A stretch of 64,000 nt of DNA from Ilex aquifolium (lineage: Eukaryota; Streptophyta; Magnoliopsida; Aquifoliales; Aquifoliaceae): positions 30,622,390 to 30,686,389 of the forward strand of contig OX637406.1 in NCBI GenBank assembly GCA_951799425.1. Reading direction: 5' to 3'. The translations under genes and the position numbers were made by a program. Positions 47,711 through 59,456 of the stretch are shown one piece after another; position 1 is the stretch's first letter; each line of letters opens with the position of its first letter. Below the pieces are notes generated by a model. The model worked only from the letters and a program-made list of their open reading frames with translations. It did no database searches and had not been told where the DNA came from.

Positions 47711-50596
47711 CTACTGACCCTCACTGTCTCCACTCACATAATCACCCTCGTCATCAGACTCAGGGGCCTCATAAGGCTTGAGCTCAGAAAGATCGTTATA
47801 AGGGTATGCCACCAACGCCTTCCTCCTGAGCTCCTCATAGCCGTCAACAAAAGCACTAGCCCTGGCCCTCTCAGCAGCATCCCTCTGGGCCTCCGCTCTG
47901 ACAGCTCTCTCAAGTGCTACTCGAAGGTCAGTCTCAAGCTGAGCAACCTTCGCCTGTGACAGCCTCAACTGCTCAGCAGCACTCTCTCGTGTCTGCCGCT
48001 TGAGCTCCAGTTGCTTCTCGACATCCTCTCGCGTTTGTCGAGCTAGCTCCACGGCATTCTCCCGTGCTTGCCGCTCATGCCGAAGCTGATCCTCGGCAGT
48101 CTCACGTGCCTGCCTCTCCATCGCTTGACCTTGGACTGCATCCCCGATAGTCAGAGTGTGGTTGAAGAGGTAAGGCAAGGTAGCAGCCACCTGTTGACAT
48201 TCAAAGATAAAACAAAGAGAGATGAAGAACTAGGCCAAGGCATACCGAAGAAAGCCATATACAAAGCAGGAATGTAAGACATACCAAAGCGAAGCCTTCC
48301 ACGGCGGCGTTGACTACTCCCTGTGGACCTAGGGAGGAAATCTCTCGAGCTTCAGCGCCGATCACAAAGGTACAAAATATTTCCTTTGCCAACTCCACAT
48401 TACGGAGCATGGACGACGAGGCAGCGCCCTGAGAAACAAGCGGACCTTTCGCCCTAGTAGAGCATGGCACCGGAACCTCGGCCTCAACGGCGCTAGGACC
48501 GCCCCTCGGAGGTGACGGAATATCAGCTAGAGTGGGAGGAAGAGCATCGCCAGGCTCTGCCTCCGCAGGGCCACCCAAGCTAGGGGCATCGGTCCTCGCC
48601 CTCTTGGGGGCAGGAGGAGAAGGAGAAGGAGAAGGAACTGTCCTGGAGACACACACTTCTTCCACAAAAGACCTGACAAGTGGAGGGCCTAGAAAAAACC
48701 AGTATAAGCCAATGGATCCTACCACACAGTCTATTCAAAGGGATTAGTCGATGGTCAAATACCTTTCTTCTTCGGTCTCAAGGAAGCTGTGGAACAACCA
48801 ACTGCCGACATGATCTCGGAGTGCTCCCTGCATGGGTTGTTCATGACCATCTCAAGTAGACTCTTCTGGTCCTCAGTAAGGGTTGGCGGAGCTGCAAGAA
48901 AACAATCATCGTAAGAATAAGCACATGGTTACACTTGACAATTAAAGCAGAAGCCAAAAGTTAGAATCCTCACCCTGCTTAGTCTTCGGAATCGTACTCC
49001 AACTGGTAGGCACCCCGGCGCGATCGGACTCGGAGGCCCACTCGCCCCCAACAAAAAAGAACTTCTTCTTCCAGTTATGATGATTGGAGGTAAGCCCAGT
49101 GATAAACTTCCTCTTCCCTAACCTCGGGGAAAATCGGTACCACCCCTGGTGTGGAACGGGGTTCTCCAGAAGTATATAAGTAACCAAGAACTCCTCGAAC
49201 GGTGGAGGGGCACTAGCCCCGTGTGTCAACCGCCACAGTGTAAAGAAAGCTAGTAAAACTCTCCAACCATTCGGAGCCAGCTTTCCGGGAACTAATGAAA
49301 GACGCTCCAAGATCCGACATATAGGCCCGGGAATCGGAAACCTCAGACCCGCCTCTAAGGCCCCCTCATAAAGTACTATATCATCCGGGGAGTCGCAGCA
49401 AGCTGACTCATCAGCCTCTGCATGACGGCACAGTACCGAGGGAGGAATACGGTACAAGGAAACTAGCTCTAAAATATCCTCGTCATACTTGAAATAACTA
49501 AAGAGAGAGGCTACCTTAGGACGACTGCCGCCGTCATCAATCGGACCTTCCTCAGGATCTTTGGCAGTCTCCCGCTCATCTGGGTAAAGATTCATCAAGA
49601 GAAAAAATTACATTCTGATTAAAAAGAATACCCGTACCAATGAAAGAGAAAAGGAAGTACCGGGAACCTACCTTGAGAGCCAGGACCATCTGCGGCGTTG
49701 ATCGGTCCCTTCCTGGACTTGAGAGGAGGAGACTGAACCATGCCTGGGGCGCCACCCAATGCATCCTGGGCACCTCCTGAAGTGCCTCCGGCACTACCCA
49801 GTCCAAAACGAACATCCTCGGCGCCACTTGGAGATCCACTCTGCCGCTCGCTCAAGCGCAGCGTCCCACTAGATACGCCAAAAGGATTATTTGAAATCCT
49901 CGTACTCACGCCTGACCCCCCACAGATGGTACCAAAGGGTCTCGCATGGGTCACCGGCACTGCACCAAAACCACTGCGAAGGATAGAATCCAAACCTCCG
50001 AAACCCAAAGAGGAGCCGCCCAAACCCGTGGCACTGCCCAGAGCATGGGCGCCGCCCATGGAGGACTCTCTATCTCCCTTTTTTCCGCTGCCTGAACCGA
50101 GAGGAGCACTGCCAGCCCGCGTCGTCCCAAAGCTCTTCAAGATAGCCGCGTGATCGCCTCCTGTAGCAGCCCCATGGGCGCCGTCTGTTGCAGCACCATG
50201 GGCGCCGCCCAGTCCAAGGCCCCCATGGGCGCCGCCCAGGCCAGGTTCCCCATGGGCGCCGCCTCCTGCAGAGTCCATTCCGAGATTTGAGCGCGAACCG
50301 CTTGCGCCGCGAAATACTTCGCCTGGACTGCCACCATGGGCGCCGCCCAGTCCTTCTTCCTCACGGGCGCCGCCTGGGCTGCCACCATGGGCGCCGCCCA
50401 CTTCCTTCTCCCCACGGGCGCCGCCTGCCGAAGCACCATGGGTGCCGCCCACTCCTCTTTCCTCATGGATACCGCCTGCCAAGGCACAATGGGCGCCGCC
50501 CATCCCTCCATCCACATGGGCGCCGCCCACCACACCTCTCTCATGGGAGCCTCCAACTTGAAGACCCTTACGGGTAAATGAGCCCCTAGTCCTCAT
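47711..50596 (-). CDS. Antisense five-exon gene of the Tat element (putative gypsy-type transposon protein)
   Basis: Exons on the minus strand: 50596-49672, 49579-48974, 48891-48763, 48688-48285 and 48190-47711. Every intron is short (83-96 bases, 74 for intron 3) with GT-AG ends, and phases 1, 1, 1, 0 join into 847 codons with no stop. Exon 1 encodes about thirteen Gly-Gly-Ala-His-Gly-type repeats. Exon 2 (residues about 309-510) matches the plant 'putative gypsy type transposon' family (Pfam PF04195 type): LYEGALEAGLRFPIP, LAPNGWRVLLAFFTLWR, GWYRFSPR. Exon 4 has a Pro/Ser-rich stretch with PKRARTD, a possible nuclear signal. Exon 5 is a long Glu/Arg/Gln coiled coil with an acidic end (ESDDEGDYVSGDSEG). 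A TATA box lies upstream at 50831. Function is unknown. The intactness contrasts with the broken sense pol. Confidence 0.8.
50150..50530. repeat. GGGCGCCGCCCA repeats within antisense exon 1
   Basis: About ten or more copies of CCATGGGCGCCGCC-type words. On the minus strand they read as Gly-Gly-Ala-His repeats. On the plus strand they also give open but probably meaningless frames. Confidence 0.88.
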
Positions 50597-50830
50597 ATTT
50601 TCAAGAAATAAAAGAAGAAAGTATGAGAAAGAAGAGAAAGGAATATGAACAGTGAACTTGAAGAGCTCCCTTAAATAGAGAGGGAGTGCCTTGGAGCTTC
50701 TAGAGGAAGTCTTGCCAAGCTTCTAGAAGAAGCCTTACAAAGCTTCTTGAGGAAGCTAAAGCTTCACAAGAACACCTTTTGGAAAAAGTTTCAGGAGATA
50801 GGCAAGAATGAAGACGATGAAATAGTAATC

Positions 50831-50843
50831 TCTATTTATAGAG
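50831..50843 (-). promoter_or_regulatory. TATA box for the antisense gene
   Basis: The minus strand reads CTATAAATAGAG about 240 bases before the antisense ATG, with a pyrimidine-rich leader between. It lies inside the element, about 190 bases before the 3' LTR, and is a plausible internal minus-strand promoter. Confidence 0.55.
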
Positions 50844-51018
50844 AAACGAAAAATATATATGTACATGTTTTCCGGTACGGGGAAATTCAGCAAAGTTCCT
50901 AAACATCAAGCCCCGGGGGTTCAAAGGATGCCGTGAATGGCAAGGAAAATCCAGTTTTACCCGAACGGAGACGAAGCACATGCCCTCGATCCCCGCTTTT
51001 CGAAAAAATCAGAGGCTC

Positions 51019-51035
51019 GGGGCATGGGGGGCAAA
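51019..51035 (+). other. Polypurine tract of the Tat element
   Basis: GGGGCATGGGGGGCAAA directly before the 3' LTR. Confidence 0.8.
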
Positions 51036-51860
51036 TGACGAGTCCGAATTTTACTGGGCCAAAGCCCAAATCAAGTGAACCAAAGAAGCCCAAAGAAGCT
51101 TCCAAATCAGAAATGGGTCAACCCATTGCAAGCCCAATTCACCAAGGCACAAGGAGACAAACTACAGGACACCCAAGACCCAAGTGGGCGCCGCCCACCT
51201 GGCTCCCATTGGGCGCCGCCCACCAAGCCCTATTGGGCGCCGCCCAGTGCAGGGCTCCCCTGGTTCATCCTGCTTCGTCCTCTTTCGCTTCAGTACGAGC
51301 CCAAATGAACTCCTGGTCCAATCTCAAGATCAGGGAAGGGCCCAGTCCAGCTCAGGACCTCCTCCGACTGAATAGGAGCACGATGAAGAGAATATCGGGA
51401 TGAAGATTGAGAAGATCGAGTCCTACCTAAATAGAACCTTCCAAAATGGTAGAATCCTACCATAACTATACTTACCAAATTCATGGTAGAATCCTACCAT
51501 AACTATACTTACCAAATTCACGGGAGACTTCTTCCTCACGTCACTGCCTCACCGCCTTAGTGAGCCTATATAATGTAAGCCCTCACTGTATAAAGGGCAT
51601 GACACTGACGAGTCTCTAACTACTCTCTCTCTCTCTCTCAAAAAGCATTGTAAACTCTCCGGAGTACCACCGTTCATCAATAAAACACCTCAGGCCACCG
51701 TCGCCATTCAAGGAGTGGACGTAGGTCATCCGAGACCGAACCACTATAAATCTCCTGTGTTGACTCTCTATTACTTGTTTTCATATTTAATTGCCATTGA
51801 TTGCTCATTAATCACTCTTGTGACTGTTGATCTCGCACCATACGATTTTGTGCATCATCA
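51036..51860 (+). repeat. 3' LTR of the Tat element
   Basis: TGACGAGTCC to GCATCATCA. It lacks one 24-base GGGCGCCGCCC unit and has a 9-base insertion (TTCATCCTG region near 51263) relative to the 5' LTR. Confidence 0.93.
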
Positions 51861-51865
51861 ACCAC
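51861..51865. repeat. Target duplication ACCAC, right copy
   Basis: Matches 40698-40702; the AT-rich host sequence resumes after it. Confidence 0.9.
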
Positions 51866-52091
51866 TACAACCATTCAATCTCAAATGACACAATATAATT
51901 ATAAATTTAATCACCAAATGTTCAATCATTCACATATAAATATACACAAAAACACACATTTCTTTTTTGGTTACCAACAAACTCTCCTAACTAATAACTG
52001 ATTTTATTAGAAATACAATAATTTAAGTATTTAAGATAAAATAATAATAAATTAATGTTTAATTAAAAACACAGGATAAAAATCATGGACA

Positions 52092-55000
52092 TGTGAGACC
52101 CAAACATGCATTGCATACATGTTAGCATAATTATGTGAACTAATTGCAATTATGTGAAATTAATTATTAGATAGAATTTTGTGTATGAAAATAATATTGG
52201 GTTGGTTTTGGAATCACTTAAGAATTTGGGGGGAGGCAAGTAGAATTATTAAAGTTGCATGGAAATATCTTTACATATGTGTCAAACAAAAGGTGGTGGG
52301 TTATTTTAAAGGTTATGTATGTGGGTGTGTGTTTGCCGGGTGTGTGTGTACTTTAAAGTGTGGAAAATGTGTGTGTATACTTTAAGTGTAGTAAAGTGTG
52401 TGTTTAAAACCTAAATCAACGTGTGTGTGTGTGTGTTTTTTTTCCTTTTGCTAGAACCGAGAGTGAGGGAGAGTAAACTGACGAGCCCGAAATTGACTGG
52501 GCCGAGCCCAATTTATACGGACCAAGAAAGTCCAAAGAAAATCCCGTGCGGAGTTGAATGGTCCAGATTACGAAGGGTATAAGGGGAAGCCCAAATTACG
52601 GAGGGCATAAAAGGAAATCAAGATTACGGCCGCAAATCAATAGGAAGTCCAAAGGACCCAAGGCCATGGACCAAGGGGCGCCGCCCATGAGAGGCCACCC
52701 TTGGCGCCGCCCATGTAGGCGCCTGCCTCTGGTCTCCTCCTCCTTTGTCTCCTGATTCCAATGAAGCCCACTCCAACTCAAGCCTAGTCCAGCTCAGGAC
52801 CTCCTCCGACGAAATAGGGACACGAGATAGAAAATATCGGGATACGCACCGAAGATCAAGTCCTACCAAAATAAAACTTACCAAAATGGTAGAGTCCTAC
52901 CATAACTGTACTTACTAAATTATAGTGACCGCCTCACCGCCGCTCCTAACCTATATAATGTAAGTCCTCTCCATATGAAGGACACGCCTTGAAACCCCTA
53001 CACTTACCCTCATACACACTGCTCTCTCTCTAGAAGCACTGTAACTCCGATATACACCGTCCGGTGACAATTGTTCATTAATAAAGAACACCGACCATCG
53101 CTGCCATTCTAGAGAGTGGACGTAGGTCATCCGAGACCGAACCACTATAATTCCCTGCGTTGATCTGTTGTTTACCATTTTAATTCCTTGATTGCCATTG
53201 ATTAATTGTTTATTGCTCATTAATTGCATCATAACTCATACTTGACTGTTGATCTTGCCAAAGACAATTTTGTGCATCATCATAAACAAAGGAAAAAAAA
53301 ATGTGTGTGCCTTTTTGATGCCGTGAGCAAGGAGTGAGAGAAGGCAAGAGAAGGTGGGGGAAAAAAGAAGAAGAAAACAAGAAGAAGGTAAGGGGGTGTG
53401 TGTTCATTTTAGTGTGTGTGTGTGTGTGTGATTAATTTTAAGTATTTGTGTATATGTGTGGGCTGTTTTAGTTTAATTTCAAAACAGATTTTGTGTGGGT
53501 TTATTTAGGTGTGTTAAATATAATTAAAGGCTATTAAGAAAGGAATTTACATGGGTATTTAATTAAATGTGAAAAATGACTATTGGGATGCTTTAGGTGG
53601 CTAGTTTAGAATTGAGGTTTTGGGAGTGAAATTGGGGGTTTAAGGGTTCAATTAAAGGGTTGTTTTGCATGATTTAATGAGTGTGTGAGTTTAAGTGTGA
53701 TTGTTTTAAAAGAAAAGTACGATAGAAATTGGAAATGGGTGCCGGTAATGCCGAAATCCTGATTTTTAAATATTATTTATCACATGTGTGAATTTTAATC
53801 CAAATGACCTGAAATTTTTCATGCTGCATTTTTAATTGATGCTTGATGTGATAATGTAAATTTCGAATGCAAATGAATATAATAGCCGATGTGAAAAGTA
53901 CGAAGTGCTGGAAGTGCGATTTTTAGGATTTGGGGTCGAAATGTGTGAAAATGGACCCCTGGTCAATGTTTTTGACCTACTTAATCCTAATTGTGATTAA
54001 TGTGAGTGATTTTGGAGATTTGGGGAGGAAATATGATCCCTAAATCTAATGTACCAGTATGTGAGTGAACAGTGCGGTAACCGGGGGTTACCAAGGCACT
54101 TTGGGTGCATCGTTTTGCATGCATTAGTGCATGATTAACTATTAAATGAGATAAACATATTGATATTGTAATTACAAATGTGTTAGGTGCAACGGGTGAG
54201 ACATTCGGTGTGGGAACTGATACGATAACACCGGAAAGATCCACCGATAGAACCGAAGAGCCGTAGATCGGTATATTTGAGGTGGGTGTATATTTTTATA
54301 TGTTTTGAAAATGCTATTATAATAGGATGTTAGATGATAGAATTTAATAGCATTTCTCCAGGATTATGTGCTATGTGCTTATGTGATTGGATGATGCGTT
54401 GTATTTGTGTATTGTGTATTGTGGAATGTGGCGCACTGTTTGAGACAGGAGCGTCGATGCCTGATCACTGGGCGTGCAGTGGTGTACTAGCACTGTGGTG
54501 TTCCCAGGAGGTTCGGGAGACACGGATCCATGTGGGATCGTTTACCCGATGAGGGGTAGTATGAAAGTGATGTGGCTTGTGAATTCCTTGGAATTGGATT
54601 GATGTTGTTGTTTGATACGTGTATTTACATAGTATTTACCTACTTCCGTGTATTATTATCATTTTCATTTCATATATGGCATGTATACTCACTGAGCGCG
54701 TGGTTTAGCTCACACATCTATAGCTTCTCCTTTTCAAGTGCTAGAGAGGGAGACACATATCAGTCCACTGTCAAATCGGTTGAGTTTTGTACAACGTTAG
54801 TATGATATTTTGTTCGTTATGTATTTAGTTTTAAATGAGTAAATGATACAGGTTGAGGGACTGTATAATTATTTATTGGGTTGTATATTATGTTAAATGA
54901 GAGATTATTATAGCAGATTAATAGTATATATTTGTAAATAAACTCAACAAGCATACTTTGTGATGTATGCTTTGTGGGTGTGGGAGTTTGTATCTATCTA

Positions 55001-55214
55001 TAACCTTGGAAACAAACAATTGGTACATGTGTTATATAGGGTACAGGTTATGAGACAAGTTTTACCATCATGCTTATTAAAAAAGGTGATGGGTGGTATT
55101 TTTGCACCTATGAGATTAATTAGTGTTTTATTAATCTAAATTATATATATGTAAATAGGTGTATCAAAGACCTAGTCGCGTCCCATCCTTGGGAGACCGG
55201 GATGGGGCATGACA
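52092..55214 (+). repeat. 5' LTR of chromovirus 2, with nested solo LTR
   Basis: TGTGAGACCC to GGGCATGACA. After removing the 804-base insertion and one TAAAC it is about 2.3 kb. It contains several GT-rich microsatellites near 52320-52437 and 53420. Confidence 0.85.
52479..53282 (+). mobile_element. Solo LTR of a Tat-like family
   Basis: Begins TGACGAGCCC and ends GTGCATCATCA, like the LTRs at 40703 and 51036. It shares TATATAATGTAAG, the CGTAGGTCATCCGAGACCG block and two GGCGCCGCCCATG units, but is otherwise diverged, so it is a sister family. Target duplication TAAAC at 52474-52478 and 53283-53287. No internal region remains, as expected after LTR-LTR recombination. Confidence 0.9.
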
Positions 55215-55221
55215 ATTAAGT

Positions 55222-55233
55222 TGGTATCAGAGC
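55222..55233 (+). other. Primer binding site, initiator tRNA-Met
   Basis: TGGTATCAGAGC seven bases after the LTR end. Confidence 0.88.
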
Positions 55234-55375
55234 TAGAGTTTATAATTATGTAGTCGAGTCGAGTCTAGTGTGACAGTGGACTTAGGGATTGGTCTGTTTA
55301 GGTGGGGTGTGTGGAATATATATATTGCATGCTATCATTACCCATATGCGATATTCACATGTTTTACAGTGATAC

Positions 55376-56600
55376 ATGGAGGGAGAAGGGTCATCTGCTC
55401 GTGCTGGAGATAGGGGAAAAAGACCCCAGGTAGAGGACGAATCAGGTGATCGGGAAACTAGACAATTGTGGGAAGCAGCAGCTAGGTACTTTGAGCAACA
55501 TACAACGCGAGTAGAACCAGTAAGACCCAGGGGTACATTATACGAACAGTTTAAAAAGCTTGATCCACCAATATTTACGGGAACTGTGGATCCGTTAGAA
55601 GCAGAGAATTGGTTACGACGCATCGAAAAGATATTCAGGGTAATGGGAGTCGGCGAGGAGGATAAATTGTTGTTGGCCACTTTTATGCTAGCAGAGGAGG
55701 CCCAGTATTGGTGGGAGGCTATGGAGAGAGCATTGCTGCCAGTGTGCACTGAGGGGGGGGGGGGGGGCGGTTTAGTTCTTAGAGTTCCCACAAGGCGGCA
55801 GTTTACAGATGCTTTTGATAAGAAATATTTTCCCTCTAGTTATCGATATTAGAAACAGAATGAATTCCTACATTTGCAGCAGGGGAATCAGTCAGTGATG
55901 GAATACGAGGGCAAATTTAATACTTTATCCAGATTTATGGCTTCTGTTGTCGCAGATGAGGGGGAAAGATGCAGAAGATTCCAAATGGGGCTAAATTACA
56001 ATATCAGATCCCATATTGCGATGCTAGAGTTAACAACTTTTTCAGAATTATACAACAAAGCCCCTGATTGTGGAAGTTGATTTGAAGGAAATGGAAAGTG
56101 TAAGTGAACAGGCAAAAAGGGGAAGATATGAACCAAGTGGATAGGGTTCCAAGGGAAGCTTCTTTAGCAGAGCCTGGAAGGGAATGTTTTCAAATGGTGC
56201 AAGTAAGAAGAAATCAGGAGTCCCATCCCAGAGTCGAGGATAGGGAGTGAGTGGATCATTTTCCTTTGCACCAGGTCGAAAGATGGGACAGACTCGGGGG
56301 AGTACAGTTACTTGTTACCGTTGTGGGCAGGTTGGGCACATTGTACGGAAACTGTCCTATGGGAGGATCATGACCTGCTATGTCATGACGTTGTTTTTTA
56401 TGTGGTCCGGAGGGACATATGCAGAGAGATTGTCCGCAGTACTCTACCCAGAGCTCATCGATGGGCAGTGCATCTACGGTGTCTCGAGGAGCAATGAGTG
56501 GCAGAGGTCGAGGATGAGGGGACAGTACTGGAGGTGGCATTGGAGGTAGTAGTGTTGGTGGCAGTGGACCGGAGGCTGGAGGTCGTGTTTTTGTACTTAC
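55376..56600 (+). pseudogene. Chromovirus 2 gag
   Basis: ATG at 55376 (MEGEGSSARAGDRGK). Capsid-like motifs: FTGTVDPLEAENWLRRIEKI, AQYWWEAMERA, FTDAFDKKYFPSS. A run of 15 G at 55753-55767 codes for six Gly between the motifs and is likely slippage-prone. TAG at about 55850 (SSYRY-stop-KQNEF) and later stops and shifts break it. Two zinc-knuckle-like regions lie near 56310 (CYRCGQVGHI, with the last Cys lost) and 56380-56420. Confidence 0.83.
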
Positions 56601-56628
56601 CTAGTGAGACGCTCAGGCGACCCCGGAT

Positions 56629-59422
56629 GTGGTTACGGGTATGATATCTATTTTTAGTCAACAGGCACGAGTACTTATAGATTCAGGTGGCACACGTTCA
56701 TTTTTATCACTGTCATTCTCCATGCATGCTAATAGACCCCTTACTCCGTTAGACTGTGGATTGACTATAGCTACCCTCACGGGTGATTGTGTGACGGCTA
56801 GGGTAATATATAGGGAGTGCCTAATACAGGTGGGTGATAGAGAATTACCTGTAGGTCTGATACCTTTTGAATTCCAAGACTTTGATTTGATTTTAGGAAT
56901 AGATTGGTTGTCTGCATATCGTGCCACTATTGACTGTTTTCGTAAAGAAATAGTATTTAGAATTCCACATGTTCCTTTATTTCGGTTCTTTGGAGAGCGA
57001 CGCCCTGAGTTGAGGAATTTGATATCAACAATCAAAGCTAGGAAATCACTCGGGAAAGGATGCTACAGATATTTGGCTTTTGTGAAAGATACTCAGAGAA
57101 GCACTCTTGAATTGAAGAATATTCCTGTGGTTAATGAATTCGCTGATGTATTTCCGGAAGAGTTACCAGGGTTACCAGTTGATCGGGAGGTGGAATTTGC
57201 GATTGAGCTTGTGGACAGGGTTGTGTTTTTAGGGCATGTAGTTTGTGGTGATGGTGTATGTGTTGATCCAGCTAAGATTGATATTGTAGTTAACTGGGAG
57301 AGACCGAGGACAGTGACCGAAATTCGGAGTTTTCTGGGCTTGGCAGGTTACTATCGGAGGTTTGTACAAAATTTCTCTATTATAGCTATGCCTTTGACCC
57401 GATTGACTCGGAAGGGTGTGAAGTTTGAATGGTCTGATAGATGTGAGCAGAGTTTCCAGGAGCTAAAGACCAGATTGACGACTACACCAGTATTGACCAT
57501 TCCGTCAGGTAGTGATGGGTTCGTGGTTTATAGTGATGCCTCACATCAAGGTTTGGGTTGCGTGTTGATGCAGTACGGTAAGGTGGTAGCTTATGCCTCC
57601 AGACAGCTGAAACCACATGAGTGTAATTATCCTACCCACGATTTGGAGCTTGCAACTATTGTATTTGCACTGAGATTGTGGAGACATTTTCTATATGGGG
57701 TTACATGTGAGATTTATACAAATCACCAGAGTTTGAAATATCTGTTCACCTAGAAAGAGTTGAACCTGAGGTAGCGGCGCTGGATTGAGCTTATAAAGGA
57801 TTATGACTACACTATTCATTACCAGACAGGGAAAGCAAATGTTGTGGCAGATGCTTTAAGTCAAAAATCATCAGACATATTGGCTAGTTTACGAGTGATT
57901 CAGAGGGGTTTCGTTGTGGATTTGAAATATTTGAGAGTGCAGTTGGGGATAGGAGAGACTACAGCTTTACTTGCTACGTTGAATTTGAGACCAGTGCTGG
58001 TGGATAGGATCAGAGAGGCACAACAGCATGATCTCCAGATTGAGAAATTGAAGAAAGAGGTGAAGACTGATTTTATTGTTGACAGTGCTGATGTTTTGTT
58101 ATTTGGTTCTCAGTTATGTGTGCCTAACGATGTAGGGTTAAAAAGAGAGATTTTGGAGGAAGCACACAATTCAGCATATGCTATGCATCCAGGTAGTACA
58201 AAATTGTATTGTGACTTGAGAGAGCATTATTGGTGGTCTGGGATGAAACGAGAGATAGCTGAGTTTGTGGGTCGATGTTTTGGTATGTCAGCAGGTGAAG
58301 GCTGAGCATCAGAGACCAGACGGGTTATTGCATCCTCTACCGATTCCAGAATGGAAGTGGGAGCATATCACTACGGATTTTGTGAGTAATTTGCCCCGTA
58401 CGCAGAAAGAACATGAGGCTATTTGGGTGATAGTGGATAGGTTGACGAAGTCTGCTCATTTTCTAGCTATTAGGATGTCCTACTCTCTTGACAGGCTAGC
58501 TAGATTGTACATTGATGAGATTGTGAGACTGCATGGTGTACCTGTATCTATTGTCTCTGATAGGGATCCACATTTTACTTCAAGGTTTTGGCCTAGCTTA
58601 CAGACTGCGTTGGGCACTACTTTGAAGTTTAGTACAACATTCCACCCACAAACAGACGGACAAATAGAACGTACTATTCAGATATTGGAGGACATGCTGA
58701 GAGCTTGTGTCATGGACCTTAGAGGTAATTGGTATGAATATTTGCCTTTAGTTGAATTTGCTTATAATAATAGCTATCAGAGTTCAATTGAGATGACGCC
58801 ATATGAAGCTTTGTATGGGAGAAAGTGTAGAACCCCAGTGTGCTGGAGTGAAGTGGGTGAGAGGAAGTTATTGGGTCCAGAGATTGTGCAGATGACCACT
58901 GATCAGATTAAAGTCATACAGGAGAACTTATGGAGGGCATAGAGCAGGCAGAAAAGTTATGCAGATAATCGGCGTCGTGACTTGGAATTTGAGAAGGGTG
59001 ATCGAGTATTCTTACGGGTATCACCTTGGAAAGGGGTCATTCGTTTTGGCAGGAAAGGGAAGTTAGCTCCCAGGTATATTGGTCCGTACAACATCGTAGA
59101 GCGACTTGGAGCTGTTGCATATCGGTTGAAGTTACCAATGGAGTTGTCCAGGTTGCATGATGTATTCCATGTTTCAATGCTACGAAAATACTTGTCTGAC
59201 CCATCACAGGTGTTGACTTCAGAACCGATGGAGTTAGCCGAGGATTTGACTTATGTGGAGCAGCCAGTTCAGATTCTGGACAGGTAAGAGAAAGTATTAC
59301 GCACGAAGACGATACCGTTGGTAAAGGTTTTGTGGCGAAGTCACTCAGTAGAGGAAGTAACCTGGGAGACTGAGGAGAGTATGCGGGCTCGATATCCTCA
59401 CTTGTTTAGCACAGGTAAGTAA
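56629..59422 (+). pseudogene. Chromovirus 2 pol with in-frame loss of the RT core
   Basis: Protease [13 protein letters not shown] and [15 protein letters not shown], then [21 protein letters not shown], joined directly in frame to [20 protein letters not shown] near 57215. The segment that normally lies between (fingers and palm with the FVDD active site, roughly 170 residues by comparison with 17930-18510) is absent. RNase H motifs [14 protein letters not shown] and NHQSLKYLF follow. TAGs at about 57751 and 57772 replace Gln. A frameshift lies near 58283. Integrase has TTDFVSNLP, VSDRDPHF and HPQTDGQIERTI. TAG near 58940 and TAA near 59285 precede the tail PLVKVLWRSHSVEEVTWE, ending at 59422. 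Confidence 0.88.
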
Positions 59423-59441
59423 TTTCGAGGACGAAATTTTA

Positions 59442-59456
59442 TTAGTGGGGGAGAGT
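59442..59456 (+). other. Polypurine tract of chromovirus 2
   Basis: TTAGTGGGGGAGAGT adjoins the 3' LTR start at 59457. Confidence 0.8.

Larger units (their letters stand above)
40703..51860 (+). mobile_element. Complete Tat-lineage Ty3/gypsy element with antisense gene
   Basis: 11.2 kb, with LTRs of 840 and 825 bases that differ by one 24-base repeat unit, a 9-base indel and about five substitutions by eye, so it inserted recently. Sense gag-pol has two RNase H domains (a gypsy-type one and a second 'LYVDGSS' type after a long linker), the hallmark of the Tat/Ogre lineage. A spliced gene on the opposite strand occupies the 3' part, as reported for some Tat relatives such as Grande. The PBS-like TTTGGCGCCGTCTGTGGGAA follows the 5' LTR, and a purine tract precedes the 3' LTR. 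Confidence 0.92.

Noticed and set aside
50188..50577. Plus-strand ORFs made of Gly-Arg-Arg and Gly-Ala-Ala repeats
   Set aside because: Other-strand reading of the GGGCGCCGCCC repeats inside the antisense exon; it is the minus frame that splices into a long protein.
55751..55768. G run in chromovirus 2 gag as a programmed frameshift site
   Set aside because: The frame continues correctly across it, giving six Gly; nothing else suggests programmed shifting.
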